Of a stretch of 64,000 nucleotides of DNA, positions 11,963 through 23,582 are shown one piece after another; position 1 is the stretch's first letter, and the number at the start of each line of letters is the position of its first letter. Location of the stretch: the NCBI GenBank assembly GCA_002049455.2, contig KV919075.1, positions 1 to 64,000 of the forward strand. Reading direction: 5' to 3'. The stretch is from Porphyra umbilicalis. Taxonomy: Eukaryota > Rhodophyta > Bangiophyceae > Bangiales > Bangiaceae. Both the position numbers and the translations under genes were made by a program. A model generated the notes under the pieces. The model worked only from the letters and a program-made list of their open reading frames with translations. It searched no databases and was not told the DNA's origin.

Positions 11963-13560
11963 TTATACCCATCTTCTTACCGTCAGTCGGTGTCGCCTAC
12001 AGTGCTGGCGAACGTTCTCAGCTGGGAGGTCGTCCACTTTGTGCCAGGAGTCCTCCCAGTGTTCATACCCAAACCATCTTACCTTGAGCATGAGTCGCTC
12101 CTGGTCGTCATACCCCTGTCCGACAAAGTGGTCAAAGACAGCCTCAATCGGTTTACTAGCCGATGAAGGGAGGCAGGGGACCTGCCTCGCGGCCAGTGCC
12201 CTTGACCAGGCCGGGTCACCCTCGGGTGGTTCCGGGGCCCGGGTGGCGTGGTTCCCGTTGATTACGCGGATACCATCGTCACTTTCGATGGCAAGCCGAC
12301 GCCCGTCGGTCTTCAAGATCTGGTAGGGTCCCAGTGTCTTGAAGACGAGTTTACCCCCCTGGTTTTCGTGGGACTTCACTAATACCCAATCTCCAACTCG
12401 GAGGGCTTCGCGGCGAGCGTGCACGCACTTGTCGAAGGCCCGTTTGTACCGGGCCTGTGCATTTTCCATTGTATCCCGTACTAGGGGGATCCGGGAGTCG
12501 AGGCGCTGGAGGAAATTCTTGGCCCGCCCGGGGGTTACTATCTACCCGGGTTCGGTGCCCGCTGTAAGTGGTTCAATTGCCACGGGAGTAAGCCATCGTG
12601 GTCTTACGAAGGCGAATGCGACTTGCCCGGCGCTACTATGCACTTGCGAATTATAAGCCGTTAATACCAGGCTTAAGTACCGAGACTACGAATCTACATG
12701 GTCACTTCCGTAGTGTCATAGTTGCTTAACTAAGGTCTTGTTAAACCGCTCGACCTGCCCATCAGTTTGGGGGTGGTAAGGCGTGGCAAAATTGGTTTCA
12801 ATACCCAGGGCCTTGAGCACCCCTTGCCAGAGTACGGCAGCGAAGTGGGCTCGGTTATTTGATAAAACTGAATCGTGGATCCCATAGCTAGCCACCCACG
12901 TGTCAAGGATGGCACTGAGTATATCCCAAGCCGAGCCAATCTTCAACGGGACCGCCCGCGTGACCTTAGAGAAGCGGTCACAAATGACTAGGATAAGCTC
13001 ATATCCTTTGGGGGTCCGGCGCAATGCACCAAGTAAGTCCATGACCAGAGCAGCGAAAGGTTCCGTCGCGGGAAACAGTCACATGGGTGCGGTACTCTGC
13101 GTACCCATGTGGCGGTTCTTTGCGCAGGTAGGGCACGCCGGAACCTAACCGAAGACGTCGGCTGCCAATGAGGGCCAACAGCAATTATACCTCATGGTGT
13201 GGTACATTCGGAAACCACCGGGATGTGCCGCCAAGAGGGACGAGTGCGCCGCCCGTAAGACGTCCTTGACTAGGTACCAGGGTATCAAAAACTGTTGGGA
13301 GCCGGCCCGATGCCCTTCTAGGCAGAGCAGCCCATCCGCATTTTGGTAGAAGCGGGTGGGTTTGCCGGTGCCCGCTTGACCTCCTGGAAGAACTCATCGT
13401 CCGCCTGATTCTGGGCCAGTTCGCCCAGGGCCCTTGGCCTTGAACAAAGTCCACTGCCCGCGGGCACTCGAATCCGTGGTGCCTGCACTGTTGTAGCACA
13501 ACCCCGTAGCCACGAGCCACAAGAGGAGCGTATGCCGACGCTGCCGTCCTAAGAACGTGC
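11963..13560 (-). pseudogene. Ty3/gypsy integrase with chromodomain-like tail, decayed
   Basis: The minus strand reads the end of a Ty3/gypsy Pol. Zinc-binding module: AAHPGGFRMYHTMR, then CPTCAKNR near 13140-13230, with a stop between. Core (13042 down to 12716): VMDLLGALRRTPKGYELILV with first Asp; SVLSNNRAHF, where the second catalytic Asp is replaced by Asn; HPQTDGQVERFNKTL with the Glu. C-terminal part (12469 down to 11963): VGDWVLVKSHENQGGK (GPY/F-like region) and KVRWFGYEHWEDSWHKVDDL (12028-12090), which matches chromodomain spacing. Several stops and shifts separate the pieces. Upstream (higher coordinates) the RT/RNase H part is missing. Family: chromovirus-like Ty3, from motifs only. 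Confidence 0.85.
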
Positions 13561-13649
13561 CTCCTATAGGATCACCCGATTCGGGAAGAAGGGCCGCCCA
13601 AGGTACAAGACAAAAGGCACGGTTTACTTGCCGGCGACGACGATGCCTC

Positions 13650-14173
13650 TTACCGTCGTCGCCCTTCGTCCAAAAAAAAGGGTGGAAACCGTTGCGCGGG
13701 CCCAATTCCCCCAATGGGAATTGGCCCGCGCCGCCAACCAACCCATACACCTAAGAACAATGCAAGACAAGTCCCCCAATGCGGTAAGTAGAGACGAAGG
13801 GGAATTTGGGCCTCGCGCCCCGCCCTGACGTGGCGGCCAGTGGTGCGGCTGCGCGAAGGCGCCGGCCGCCCTCCACACCTGCCGCCCCCGGACGGGCCCG
13901 GCGTGACGGGTGCGCGGCGGGCGCCCAGGCGGGTTGCGCTGTCCGCCCCACACCCGGCGCCAGCAGGTGGGCCGTGTTGCCCGCGGTGTCCGGGCCCGCG
14001 TGCGCCTCCGGCGCCGCGCCCGTTCACCGCCAGCACCACCCCCCTCCGGGTGGGGCTACGACTGGTGTGGCGATGATCCCCCGGCGATCCGCCTCCGGGG
14101 GGGAAAGACCCATCCCCCCGGATACCAGGCACCTCGACACCCGGGGGGTCTCCATTCTCCTCCCCATCGGACA
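13650..14173 (-). pseudogene. Possible 5' coding remnant of the Ty3 element
   Basis: From an ATG at 14173 the minus strand reads MSDGEENGDPPGVEVPGIRG and continues Gly/Pro/Arg-rich to about 13650. It starts ~165 bp inside the right LTR-like repeat and has the same strand as the integrase, so it could be the start of that element's Gag. Composition alone (GC-rich, low complexity) could also give such a frame by chance; no motif supports it. Confidence 0.25.
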
Positions 14174-14338
14174 TTAACCAGGCCGGATTCAGCCAAACCT
14201 GGCGTTGCGGGGCGCCGCCCGCAGCGCTAGGCACTGAGGGGAGGAGGACCGACCAGGTTCCCTTCGAGGCAAGTTGGCGCACGGCCCCCACCCTGAGGAA
14301 CGTTGAGGCGCCTTCCTTCCCTGCAGCTCCAACGAAGG

Positions 14339-14814
14339 TGACAACACGCTCAGCCCACCCCAGCCAGTTGGGGGGAAGGCGAGCCAGACCGTGTCGCCGG
14401 GTAGTCCTGACGGGTAATACCCACCCCGGAAGGAAACCCCGAAGAACACACACGCGCGGCGTCGACCGGGGGGAGACGTTCCGAGCGACAAACACAAGTG
14501 ATGTGAACCGAAGTTTACTTGCCTGCGTCGAAGGCCTCGAGGAAACCCACGCCTCGCCCTCTTATCCCGTTTGTTCCCCTGACACTCTCAGAAAACCCCC
14601 CCCAGACACCCTCGACGGACGCTCAGAGAACCCTCAGAGAAACCTCCCCTCAGGGCCCATGGGGCCAGTCCCGCCGGGGCCAGGCGGTACGCGTCGTCGC
14701 CGTGCGGTGGACTCGGCGGCGTGTTGGGGGGGGGCCGCGTGGCCGAGGCGGGCCACGACAACTGTACCAGGTGGGGCAAAGGGGGGCGTCGGGTATGGCG
14801 CCCCCGTCTTCCCC
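14339..14814. repeat. Right LTR-like repeat of outer element
   Basis: Uninterrupted 476-bp partner of 3708-4098 plus 9056-9143, same orientation. It shows the site as it was before TE1 inserted (GTGTTGGGGGGGGGCCGCG here against GTGTTAGGG | GGGACCGCG). Confidence 0.75.
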
Positions 14815-15729
14815 CTGTGGTCTTCGAGTGTGGGGGCCATGTTTCCTGCCGTCACACGTTCCTCCTGCGCCACAATTCCGCATCACGCTGGTGGTTCGAA
14901 GTGAAAACGCCCTTTCTCAACCCTCAATGAAAAAAACGCGTTCTCTTGATGCCTTCGTCAGCGAGGACAGTTGCCAGCCGGGTGTCATCCTCATGAAGGG
15001 GGAGCGGGCGAGCCGCCGGCGCGGGCGTACGGCCTGCGGCGCACCCCCGAGCTCGGCGTCCGCCCCGGGCTTCCACGCGCATACGTCTCACCACTCCTCT
15101 TGACAACAGGCACAGGCGCCCGCCCCGCGCGCGCGCCCGTCTCGCGCGTCTACCCCAAAGCACATGTATGCAACCCCAGTCAGCCTTGTTGCTCTTCCTC
15201 CCCCACGTGAAGCGGGACTGTCTGAGTGGCAAGACAGGTCTACGGCACCACCGTCAATGCTGCCACAAGGTTCAGCCTTCCACCTTCAGCGCACCTCATG
15301 CGGTGCGGGTCGCCTCGCACGAAGAGGAGGCGCAGTCGCGAGGATGACGGGTCCCTTTGCGCCACCCATCAAGCGTTCATATGCACAACTCGCACCAAGA
15401 TCTCATCGGTGGTTGTCTTGCTCGCGTACAGCTCTCACAGACGTATACAAACATGACAAGTACTTGCATATGGCGCTGTCGGCAGCCGAGTGTGCGGGGT
15501 TACAGGCACGCGGCACGAGCCGCCTGTCGCCGGCACGGCCATGCCGCTGCATGTCGTGCCCCCGCCGACGGGCACATGCAGTCACAGCAAGTGACATTCA
15601 GGTTCGAGCGGGGTACTGCAAAGATTTTGCAGAAAATCTGTGCCACGCGATCGAGAGGGAAAACATTAGACAAAAAGACCGGACGCTGCTCACGAAGCTT
15701 CGCGCAAGACTGTCATACATAGATGCGGG
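14815..15729. other. Gene-less stretch
   Basis: Several overlapping frames on both strands, none with a recognisable motif. A plus frame near 15610-15710 (CKDFAENLCHAIERENIRQK) looks protein-like for 30 residues but has no continuation I can support. Confidence 0.4.
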
Positions 15730-16964
15730 TCAGCCACACTGGATTCTCGCTGTGAGATGGCCAGCAGACGCGACCACGCTGACGGCCGCATCCTGCCCAG
15801 CCTGCGGCGGCAGCGACAGGGCGCCGTCCAGGATGCTGCTGCAGACTGCGGCACGCACACGCGCCAGCACGGCAAGGGTGGTCCGGGTGCGTCTCTCCGC
15901 GTGACCTTGACCACTCCCGGCTGACGCTCCACGACGCGCGCGATTGGCGGTGGCAGCAACGACACCGCGCGCGGACGCCCCAGCGGTCGGCCTCGGCAGC
16001 ACTGCCGTAGCAGCCGTCCTGGCGCCTGCTGCCGCCTACTTCGTTGCTGCAGAAAAATGCTCAGGGGTGGACCCGGTCGGGGCGCGGGGAGAGGCGACAG
16101 CGGCCACCGGGGGCGTGGCTGCCGCCAATTCGCCTTGGCCGTCCGCCGTGGTGGCCGAGACGCGGGGGTCGTCGACATCCATACCGGAAGCCTCATTGGC
16201 GGGCATGGTAGACGCCAGCAATATCCCAGATTACCGACGATACCTGCCGTGGACAGCTAATTTGGCGGGTGGGGGGGCCGGCCGGCCGCCCGGAGGAGAA
16301 GGAACAGCCGACCGCGGTTGCTTCGCAGCTGCGAGATCTCCAGCGGTCGGGGGAAGCCTGGTGGCTGACGCCACGGTCTTTGTCGGCAACACTGCGGCGG
16401 CGTGCGGCTCTTCAGCGGCAGTATTGGCGTCGGACGCCGAGTACATGGCAGAGACCGCTTCCGACGCAATAAAGCCAGTGTATAGCACCACGGTCGCAGG
16501 ACCACGCCCAAAGGGAAGGCGAGAGATTGGCGAGCGGCACGGCGGGGATTACTTAAAGCGATGGACGACAGGTTCGCCACACCAACTGACCCAAACAGGC
16601 CCACGTCCACCATTGCGTGGACTTGCACATCAGTCATGTCGGTCAGCAACGTGCGCAGGCTCTAAGCGGGCGCGGCTCGCGTTTCCCCCGTGCTGTACGC
16701 AGTATCCAGGGCCAGTGACGCCCCCGCGCGCGGGAGCCCGCTCGTCAGCAGTGCGGCGGCAGGCGCCGCCCGCTCCACCGGCGACGGCAGGGCGTCGTGC
16801 GCCGGGGCGGCGCCGACCAGAGGGGAGCGGGCGACAACCAGAATGGGGAACAGCCTGCAGTACGCCAGCAGCCCTGACAGGTCCTTCAGCGGCAGCCGCC
16901 CGCCCTGCACCAGGTGGCATCAATGGGGTCGACCTCCCCCGCAGCCTCACAGAGTAACTCGCAA
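15730..16964 (-). pseudogene. Possible decayed minus-strand gene, unknown product
   Basis: Protein-like reading continues from about 16964 (KLVTEDCELLCEAAGEVDP) through 16910-16506 (LSGLLAYCRLFPILVVARSP; VDVGLFGSVGVANLSSIALS), shifts frame near 16500, then keeps one frame from 16491 to 15730 with stops at 16231 and 16036. Composition is Ala/Ser/Thr/Val-rich. No domain is recognised. Introns could replace some of the apparent breaks. Conservation of the first part in the neighbouring duplicate at 17290-17370 is the only support for coding. Confidence 0.3.
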
Positions 16965-17375
16965 TCTTCGGTCACGAGTTTGGCCTCATACTGGGTTTCT
17001 GATGAGGTCTCCCTCATCTACAGGCCTATTTACGTGGAAAACGGGCCGTACACGTCGCGTGAACTGTCTTTTGGAGGTTCAAAATACTCGTACTCTGCGG
17101 CTATGGACCTCGTAGCCGAGACTCTGGCCCATCTTTTGTCCCCATGTAGAGTCCTCAAGGACCAGAAACCGCCGAGATATTCGCAATTGTGTGCTGACCG
17201 TAGAAGCCTGGATACACGCAATCAGGACAACGCCATGGCGCCGCCCTCGAGGCACGCTTCTACGACATCCCTCGCGGTCCCAAAGAGTACCTCGCATGCG
17301 TTGGTCACGAGTTTGGCCTCTTATTTCGTTTCTGATGAGGTTCTCCTCATGTTTAGCCCCAGGCATGTGAAACTG
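16965..17375. repeat. Diverged tandem duplication, about 325 bp apart
   Basis: The segment at 16940-17035 is repeated at 17265-17360 (shared GTCACGAGTTTGGCCTC, then TTTCTGATGAGG). On the minus strand both copies encode RETSSETQYEAKLVT / RRTSSETK-EAKLVT followed by CE-L, suggesting duplication of a coding exon. Confidence 0.55.
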
Positions 17376-17718
17376 CGGCCGTTCCTGTTTCATCGCTTTC
17401 TCTTCTGTCATGATGCGTCGATATGCGTTGCACCTATGTATGTGACAGCCTGGATGCTGTTAAGCTATGCGGCTGCGTTGGCGGCTTGGACGGTTTGGAG
17501 TGAGGACATGAGTTCGCGCCTATCACGGTCTGCATTGGCGACGATGCCCTGTACGCGTTCAACTGGAGGAGAGTAATTTAGGACGACGGTGGATGTCGCG
17601 TGTGCATGCTGACGTTCCCTTGCCGTTAGCGCAGGTCTTTGATTTGCATAGCTGAGGTAAGAGTTCTGTCTCTTGTGAGGCTTTGAACACGCACACCGCG
17701 TTTAGTCTGACCTACACC

Positions 17719-18837
17719 TCAACAATCAATGATTTCCGCGCTTGTGGGCCTGCAGGGTGACCCAGACATTTCCGGATAGAAGAAGCGCCTCAGGTTCTTC
17801 TCCCCTTGGCGAGACTCCTTGATGAACTGTCGCATCGATGCCAGCACCGAAGGCAACTGCAGTTCGGCCAGCCCGGTGCAACCCATCAAATTTGCGCATA
17901 CTTTCTCCGTCGTGAACTCCCAGCTTGTAACGGTGCCACCGTGGTACGCGTTCTCGAGGACTCATTCGTCCATCGCCCTTTTGAAGTTTTTGAGGATGGG
18001 ACCGTCAGACAGCTGCACGTGGCGTACGGCGGCTCGTTTCAACGACATGACCACAAAATAGGGATTGGCCGAGCCCAATGTCTCTACAGAAGAAGCCCCC
18101 CCACGTACCGCTTGCAGACCAGCCCCGGCAGCCCGCCGCCGCATGGCCATGCGCTGGTCATTTGTGTACCGAGGGCGCTTGCTCATGGCATCCTTGAGGT
18201 CGTCCATCATTGCCTCATGACCGGCGTCAGAGTCACGCTTCTCTAGGGGCCCCGAGGGGGGCTCTGAGGCCCCCGCCCTGCCGTGCGCCGCGCTGTAGGT
18301 CACAAAAGCTCCGAGCATCCGGTTCGCGTCGTGCGGCGCACCTTCGTCCTCTAGAGCCGCCGCCACGCCCGGTGACATTCGCACAGGAGCCATATCCGCC
18401 ACACCGCCCGAGCCCAACTCGTCCACCAGCGCCGACTGCCGCAAATGCGAGGTCAATCGCTCCCCAGAATGGGAGGAAGTTTCAGCCAGCCGCTTCCTTC
18501 CAGCTTGGTCGACTTCCCGCCGAGCCAGGGCACTCGGGGGAGCCTTTTGCATCATCCGGTAGTGCATCGCCTCCTCTTCGAGTTGCGGAAAGACGAAGCG
18601 ATCAGGCGTCCCATATTGCACCGCCTCGACAAGGGCGTCCTCGGAGTTCGCTTTCGCGCCGCACTTGGCGCAGGACACCGCGCATTGAGGACACGACGGC
18701 GAGGCACGGCCGCATTGGACCTCGCATTTCACGAAGAGCGGGCAGCGCGGCAGCTGCTGCCCGAACGAGCGACATGCGCCGCATCGACGAAGAGTAGATG
18801 TACATGCAATGGAAGAGCAGTAGAGAACTCGGCGCAT
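17719..18837 (-). pseudogene. Broken member of the zinc-knuckle family
   Basis: Frame from ATG 18837 to TGA 17719, 373 codons, with one premature TGA at 17962-17964. Reading past it continues in the same frame (NAYHGGTVTSWEFTTEKV, then IKESRQGEKNLRRFFYPEM) and aligns with the end of the intact paralogue at 51121-52251, which has 376 residues. The Cys-rich N-terminus (CGACRSFGQQLPRC) keeps the spacing of a CX2CX4HX4C knuckle but has Gln for His. The shared C-terminal core is GSANPYFVVMSLKRAAVRHVQ here against GSENPYSIRSGAQLRTAGLK in the paralogue. Function unknown: knuckles suggest nucleic-acid binding (inference). It may be a gene-family member or part of an undescribed mobile element. Confidence 0.7.
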
Positions 18838-18849
18838 CACAAAAATATG

Positions 18850-19494
18850 GACACATGAAAACCGACAGAAGTCGAAGAAAGACGAAAAAGATATAGCACG
18901 GTGAGTGCGTGTCCATCAGGCGGTTGCCCGATTTGCAAGGTCTAAATTTGACACGAGCATCTGCAGAGCACCATAAATGAGTAACATCGCCGCCCTCGAT
19001 CGCACAGTCACCCGCCGCCAGTAAAAAAGCTCTAGCGTACCTAGTGCCGCAGGAGGCGACGACGGGGCACCCGGCTTCTCAGTGAGCGCAATGCTGGGCA
19101 TGCGGGGAACCGACGGGGAGTGGCTTGTCGCATCAAACAGTGACGGGGTGCACGGGCAGCGCAAAGAGCGACGTAGGTGGCTGCAACGTCCGGGATGTCC
19201 GGTAGCAAGACATTGCCATCGCCCCGGGTCCCTCGTCGTCGGCAACGACGGCGTGGCCGAGCAAATCAGTAGTCTCTTCGACAAAACTCAACCAATTTCA
19301 TGAAAGAGGTGTTTTCAAGGTGAAGTAGCACTAAATGTATAAAAACACATAAACTTTTAGAAAAACGGATTTGGTACTCTTCTTCTGGTTCTTGTCCGGA
19401 GAGGACGAAATTGGGCCATCAGCAATAGCACTATCATGATCACGCAATTAGCGAAGGAACAAGAAAGAATGCAGAAAATCTCACAAATATCGTA
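18850..19494. other. Gene-less stretch
   Basis: Spacer downstream of the 19495-20070 frame. No supported gene; AT-richer around 19310-19460. Confidence 0.4.
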
Positions 19495-20070
19495 TCAAAG
19501 AGCTGTGACCTCCCCACAGCTGCGGCAAAATACACCCAAGGACCGCTTGTTGCCAAACGTCCACTGAAAACAGTCCTGTAGAGTGCTCTCGAAGAGGCCA
19601 ACGAGGTCACTGACCGGCGTGCCAGCGTCAACCACTACTGCCCCAGGAATCCCCTTCTCCACGAGGACCCTCTTGACGAGCGCCAGACAGACGGCGTCGT
19701 CTTTGATGGTGTACCGCTTCTTAAACAGGTCAAAGACACCCAAAGCGTCCAGCAAAGAAGCTACATATGGCTCGCTACCGGCAGCCTCTACACTTTGTTC
19801 GGCGGGAGACGGCGCCGTCAGGGTGTCGAGCGTGCGCGCAACGCCATTGGCTACCAGCCGAATGCTTGGAATCGTCGCAGGAGCGCGAAGCCGCATGGGC
19901 GCGGTTGCCAGCAACCGGGTCCTTAAGGTCAAACGGGCCGCCCCGTGCGCGGAAAAGACCGTCTGAATGTTTTTAATCGGCGCGTCAAAGCCCAGAAAAG
20001 GACCACGCCCCCGACGGCGCTCACTGTCGGGCAGTTCCGGCCGGCCACTAGCTTTCTCATCTGCAGCCAA
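19495..20070 (-). CDS. Hypothetical protein or fragment
   Basis: An open frame of up to 191 codons with balanced composition and no known domain. Its last 100 residues look globular (FKKRYTIKDDAVCLALVKRV; VDAGTPVSDLVGLFESTLQD) and end with CRSCGEVTAL. It lies about 650 bp upstream of the broken zinc-knuckle gene on the same strand; whether the two belong together is unknown. The reading upstream of 20070 may continue in another frame (KVTAVSHAKNKDNLQAALAY near 20150), which would make this a frameshifted gene. Function not assignable. Confidence 0.35.
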   Translation of the reverse strand: MAADEKASGRPELPDSERRRGRGPFLGFDAPIKNIQTVFSAHGAARLTLRTRLLATAPMRLRAPATIPSIRLVANGVARTLDTLTAPSPAEQSVEAAGSEPYVASLLDALGVFDLFKKRYTIKDDAVCLALVKRVLVEKGIPGAVVVDAGTPVSDLVGLFESTLQDCFQWTFGNKRSLGVFCRSCGEVTAL

Positions 20071-23000
20071 ATATTGGCGCTTCGGGAAGGGAACTCCGCC
20101 CCGTGGTAAGCAAGAGCAGCTTGCAGATTGTCTTTGTTCTTGGCGTGCGAGACGGCGGTGACCTTGCCTTAGCGGCCGGAAACTGCCACGAGATTGTCGA
20201 TGTCCGTTTCTGCGTAGTTGGGAGTGGAGAACGCCCCCGCGGCGCTTGATTCCGCCATAGCGCAGTAGCGTCCCACGATTGAGGGATGTGTGTGGAGCGC
20301 CCTGTTTGCTGCCTTCTCCTTGAGGTAGTGGTCGTCCTTCTCCGCGTAGCGCTCTCGATCGGCCTTCTGTGCTTTTTGACGTAAGTGTACGTCATGGAGG
20401 TAGAAGGGAACACCATGACGGCGGCTGACATGAAAAATGTGCGCTTGTGGCGGAAGACAAGTTTTCCCTTCTCAGTGGGCTGGAAACAAAATGCCGATCG
20501 AGACAATCAGAACTCCAGACGTGACACACACACACACAAACCAATTTAAGAAGTAGTAAGGCCCTTCACAGTCAGACAACGCTCCAGAACACGCAGAAGT
20601 CAACGTGTACCCCACATGGTGTCTTGGGGCCTGAATTGAAACCGTCTTCCCAGCTGACCGTTTCGTAGAGCGCCTCGTACTCGATCGTCCCGGCCAAATG
20701 CCCGTCCTAGACAAAACGGTCACAGCGCATGTTACGAGCGCCCGCTTGAGTTTTGCACGTCCTGGTGTGGCGGTGGGTTGGGGTAAACACGGGGCTCTGT
20801 TGACGCAGGCGATAGAAGCACTCAATAGTGACAACATCGCAATTGGGAGCATCGAGCTTGGCACCGCCATCCAGCGACTGGTGGCCGCAAAACGTGCCCA
20901 TCGCAAGAGTCTTCGGCCGCCTTGTCAGAGTGCAAAGTCGCTGAACCGCCTCAGAAGGTCAATAGCCCATACAATCAGTATGACCTGTTGGCCTTCTTGT
21001 GGACCTCTCCTGGTTCAACATACGCCATGTACGGCATGCCACTTAACAGTGCAAGTGTGAATACGGCTCTAAACCCTCGTTCGCACGCACTCAGTCTCTG
21101 CCATCGACGTTAAGTAACATGGATGACCATGATCATGGACGGACCCTGTCCTTTTTACAAGCAAGGTGACGCACTGAATCTCACTACAAGCGTCTCACGA
21201 AAGCGAGCGGTGAGTACGTGGAAGCGACTGACTGAAAAAAGATGCAATATCGTCAAGCCCTGAATGGTCCACTACAGAGACCCCCCACCGCGACAGGTAC
21301 AGATGGCCAAGCCGCTCGAAGAAAGAAGAGACTGGTGCAAATAACGTATCAGACTGTGGCGATGAGCGCTCAAAAGAAGCAAGAAGCCGAGGAGAAAAAC
21401 AGCCAGGTCCATTAAAGCGTGCACTTCGTCTACCGAACGTCGTCGCACGCTTGAAATCGTGGAGCGCACTGCAACGGTGAAGGTATGCATAGAAAGCATT
21501 GCACACAGATAATGGCAGTGAGCGAAAAGGGGGATCAAAAAGGGTCCTCGACGGTCGACTGTGTCCAGACAGTGAACGCCACGGCGACGGTGGGTGCCTC
21601 TAGATTGGTCACAGACCGCTTTCAGTAAGCAGTACCGGGCATGGTGGCAGAAATGACGTGCGTCTACACCATCAGCATTCACATCTGGCATTTCTAGACG
21701 ATTCCCGCCCCGAAGGGAAAAGGAGGGGGGGCGGTCCGGCCGGGCGTGTACAGGGACCACGTTTACAGACAGGTGATCTAGCGTCTTGGCTGAGCTAGTG
21801 AGCCATCAGACGGTTGTTGTGTGGTGGATGACACCGGGACACCAAGCGAGAGCTACACAGGGCGTCGGCCAAAGGTGGCCCTCCGTGACGCGTACGTGGC
21901 GCTCGTCTGACTCCGACCGCCAGGGGCCGACGCATCTCTTTGTTGGTCCACTCTCCTGTTCACGAAATGGCCGCCTGGCAGCTCTACGCTCACTTCACAA
22001 GAGAGGTTGTCAGGCACATGCCTACCATTTCAGGCAAGAGGGTATGAATGAAAACACGCGACCAATTTATTGGAGTGCCGGGAACATCTTTGTCCCCCAC
22101 GTCCGATTTTGCCATCCCAGGTGCGAGCTTTCAGGCCCTGGATGTAAAAGTAGTCTTCAAGACCAATCATCTGTCGCGTCCAAAGGACGCATGTCCATAT
22201 TGTCTGAGAGGAGGCTGGTGAGAGCGACGGGGCGCTGCCAGATGCGTGCGGCGGGATGATCCTGTTACTGAACGATGTGTTATCGAATTGGATGCATCGT
22301 GCTGTGTACTGGGTGCCACAGGCTGTGTGGACGCCTCCTTTACGTTGGTTTGCCGCCTGTCATTATTTTCTGAGCCATTGTGTGTGGACATCGCCCGGCC
22401 GCCACGGAACGCATCCGTTGCCTCTCCGATGACCTCACAGTTCGCACCACACAGGACTCTACGCCCTTGTTTCGTGTCGCAGAGGTCTGTTGTGACCAGC
22501 ACCGTCACCGCGGAAGACGCTGAGAAGCGCCGCACTTCGAGCGATGCATGCGTTCGTGCTCGGTTATGCTGAGGTTGCAAATGTGGGAGTCAAGACGGTG
22601 CCAATGTGGACTATGCAGCCGTCGGGGCTTGTTGCCGTCCATATGACGTTCGTAGAGGACCGACGTGTGCTGGTGACATCCTAGCTTGTCGATGGTAGGA
22701 TGACCTGGGCGGAGGCGGGAGAGCTAGGGAGAGTGAGTGTGGCCACCGTGGGGCGCTGATATCGGGCGTTTCGTAGGATAGGGGCTTTTTGGCCTGATGA
22801 CGCCGTATTTCAGCAACATTGAGACATCGCCGCTTTCATCCCCAACTTTCTTGTGGCGGTGATGTCGCTGATTGTGGACTCCCCGAAGGCCCTTCTGGGC
22901 GACATCTCAGAGCCCTTGCGGCAACTCTCGGAGCTTCCAGGCTGCGAGAGGCTGTCGCACTCGCCTTCCACCGTGTCGCTCGAGCTGCACGCCGTCAGGT

Positions 23001-23183
23001 ACACCCACAAGCGCAACAATACGCACTTCCGCCATCGCTGTGCTCATCGCCGACGCGATTTCGCGCGAGAAATACCCAGCGTGCACACCAAGTGCATCCC
23101 CAGCTTGGACGACGTGCAAAAGGACGGTTCAACAATCTGTAGGCGGCACACCGCTGCGCGGTGTGCGAGATGACTTCATGATT
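20071..23183. other. Stretch without a supported gene
   Basis: It contains an AC-dinucleotide run near 20522-20536 and many short overlapping frames. Around 22907-23119 the minus strand reads a protein-like piece (GVHAGYFSREIASAMSTAMA) of about 70 residues. Nothing else can be named. Confidence 0.4.
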
Positions 23184-23582
23184 TCAGACCCCCCAAAGAG
23201 CCCCCGCTACTCTGTGGAGAGAGCCCGGGTAATACTCGCAGCAGGAGCATGGCGTGTTAGCCACCTCGGGGGGTAGCTTCCGTGCCGCTAAGTTGCACAG
23301 GACACGGCACACCCGATAATAGTCCCTTAGACAGAGGAAGGGGAAGTCCATAGCCTTCCCCTCGGCGACGGCGTAGAGCGAACAAAATATAGGCCGGACG
23401 GTCGTCCAGATGAAGATCATCCGGTGGCTGTCAACAGCCGAGAACCGCTGATCTACCAGGGACACCCCCGGGGGTTCCCAAAAGTACCGCCCATACTGGC
23501 CGTGCTCGACGGCCGGTGTTTGCCGAGCAGCCGACATGAGGTTGGCCAGGAAAACGTCAATCTCCTCCGAAGGCCCGAGCAT
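23184..23582 (-). CDS. Hypothetical protein fragment
   Basis: A 132-codon frame with natural-looking composition, aromatic and Cys residues (YGRYFWEPPGVSLVDQRFSA; FPFLCLRDYYRVCRVLCNLA). No domain recognised, no partner gene nearby. It may be one exon or a remnant. Confidence 0.3.
   Translation of the reverse strand: MLGPSEEIDVFLANLMSAARQTPAVEHGQYGRYFWEPPGVSLVDQRFSAVDSHRMIFIWTTVRPIFCSLYAVAEGKAMDFPFLCLRDYYRVCRVLCNLAARKLPPEVANTPCSCCEYYPGSLHRVAGALWGV

Larger units (their letters stand above)
3708..14814. mobile_element. Old LTR-type composite element with nested copia insertion
   Basis: Bounded by direct repeats: 3708-4098 continued at 9056-9143, and 14339-14814. About 97% identity over the first 390 bp gives the two ends the look of a pair of LTRs of about 478 bp. 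Within lie a complete copia element (TE1) interrupting the left repeat, a decayed plus-strand protein (9407-11790), a minus-strand Ty3/gypsy integrase with chromodomain (11963-13560), and a minus-strand frame next to the right repeat. Orientation is unresolved: the integrase argues for minus, the larger decayed protein is plus. I found no convincing target-site duplication, primer site or polypurine tract for the outer element, so its exact ends are approximate. Confidence 0.6.

Noticed and set aside
15944..16957. A 337-codon plus-strand frame, Ala/Gly/Pro-rich
   Set aside because: The minus strand of the same region gives more protein-like sequence linked to a conserved motif; the plus frame has no motif.
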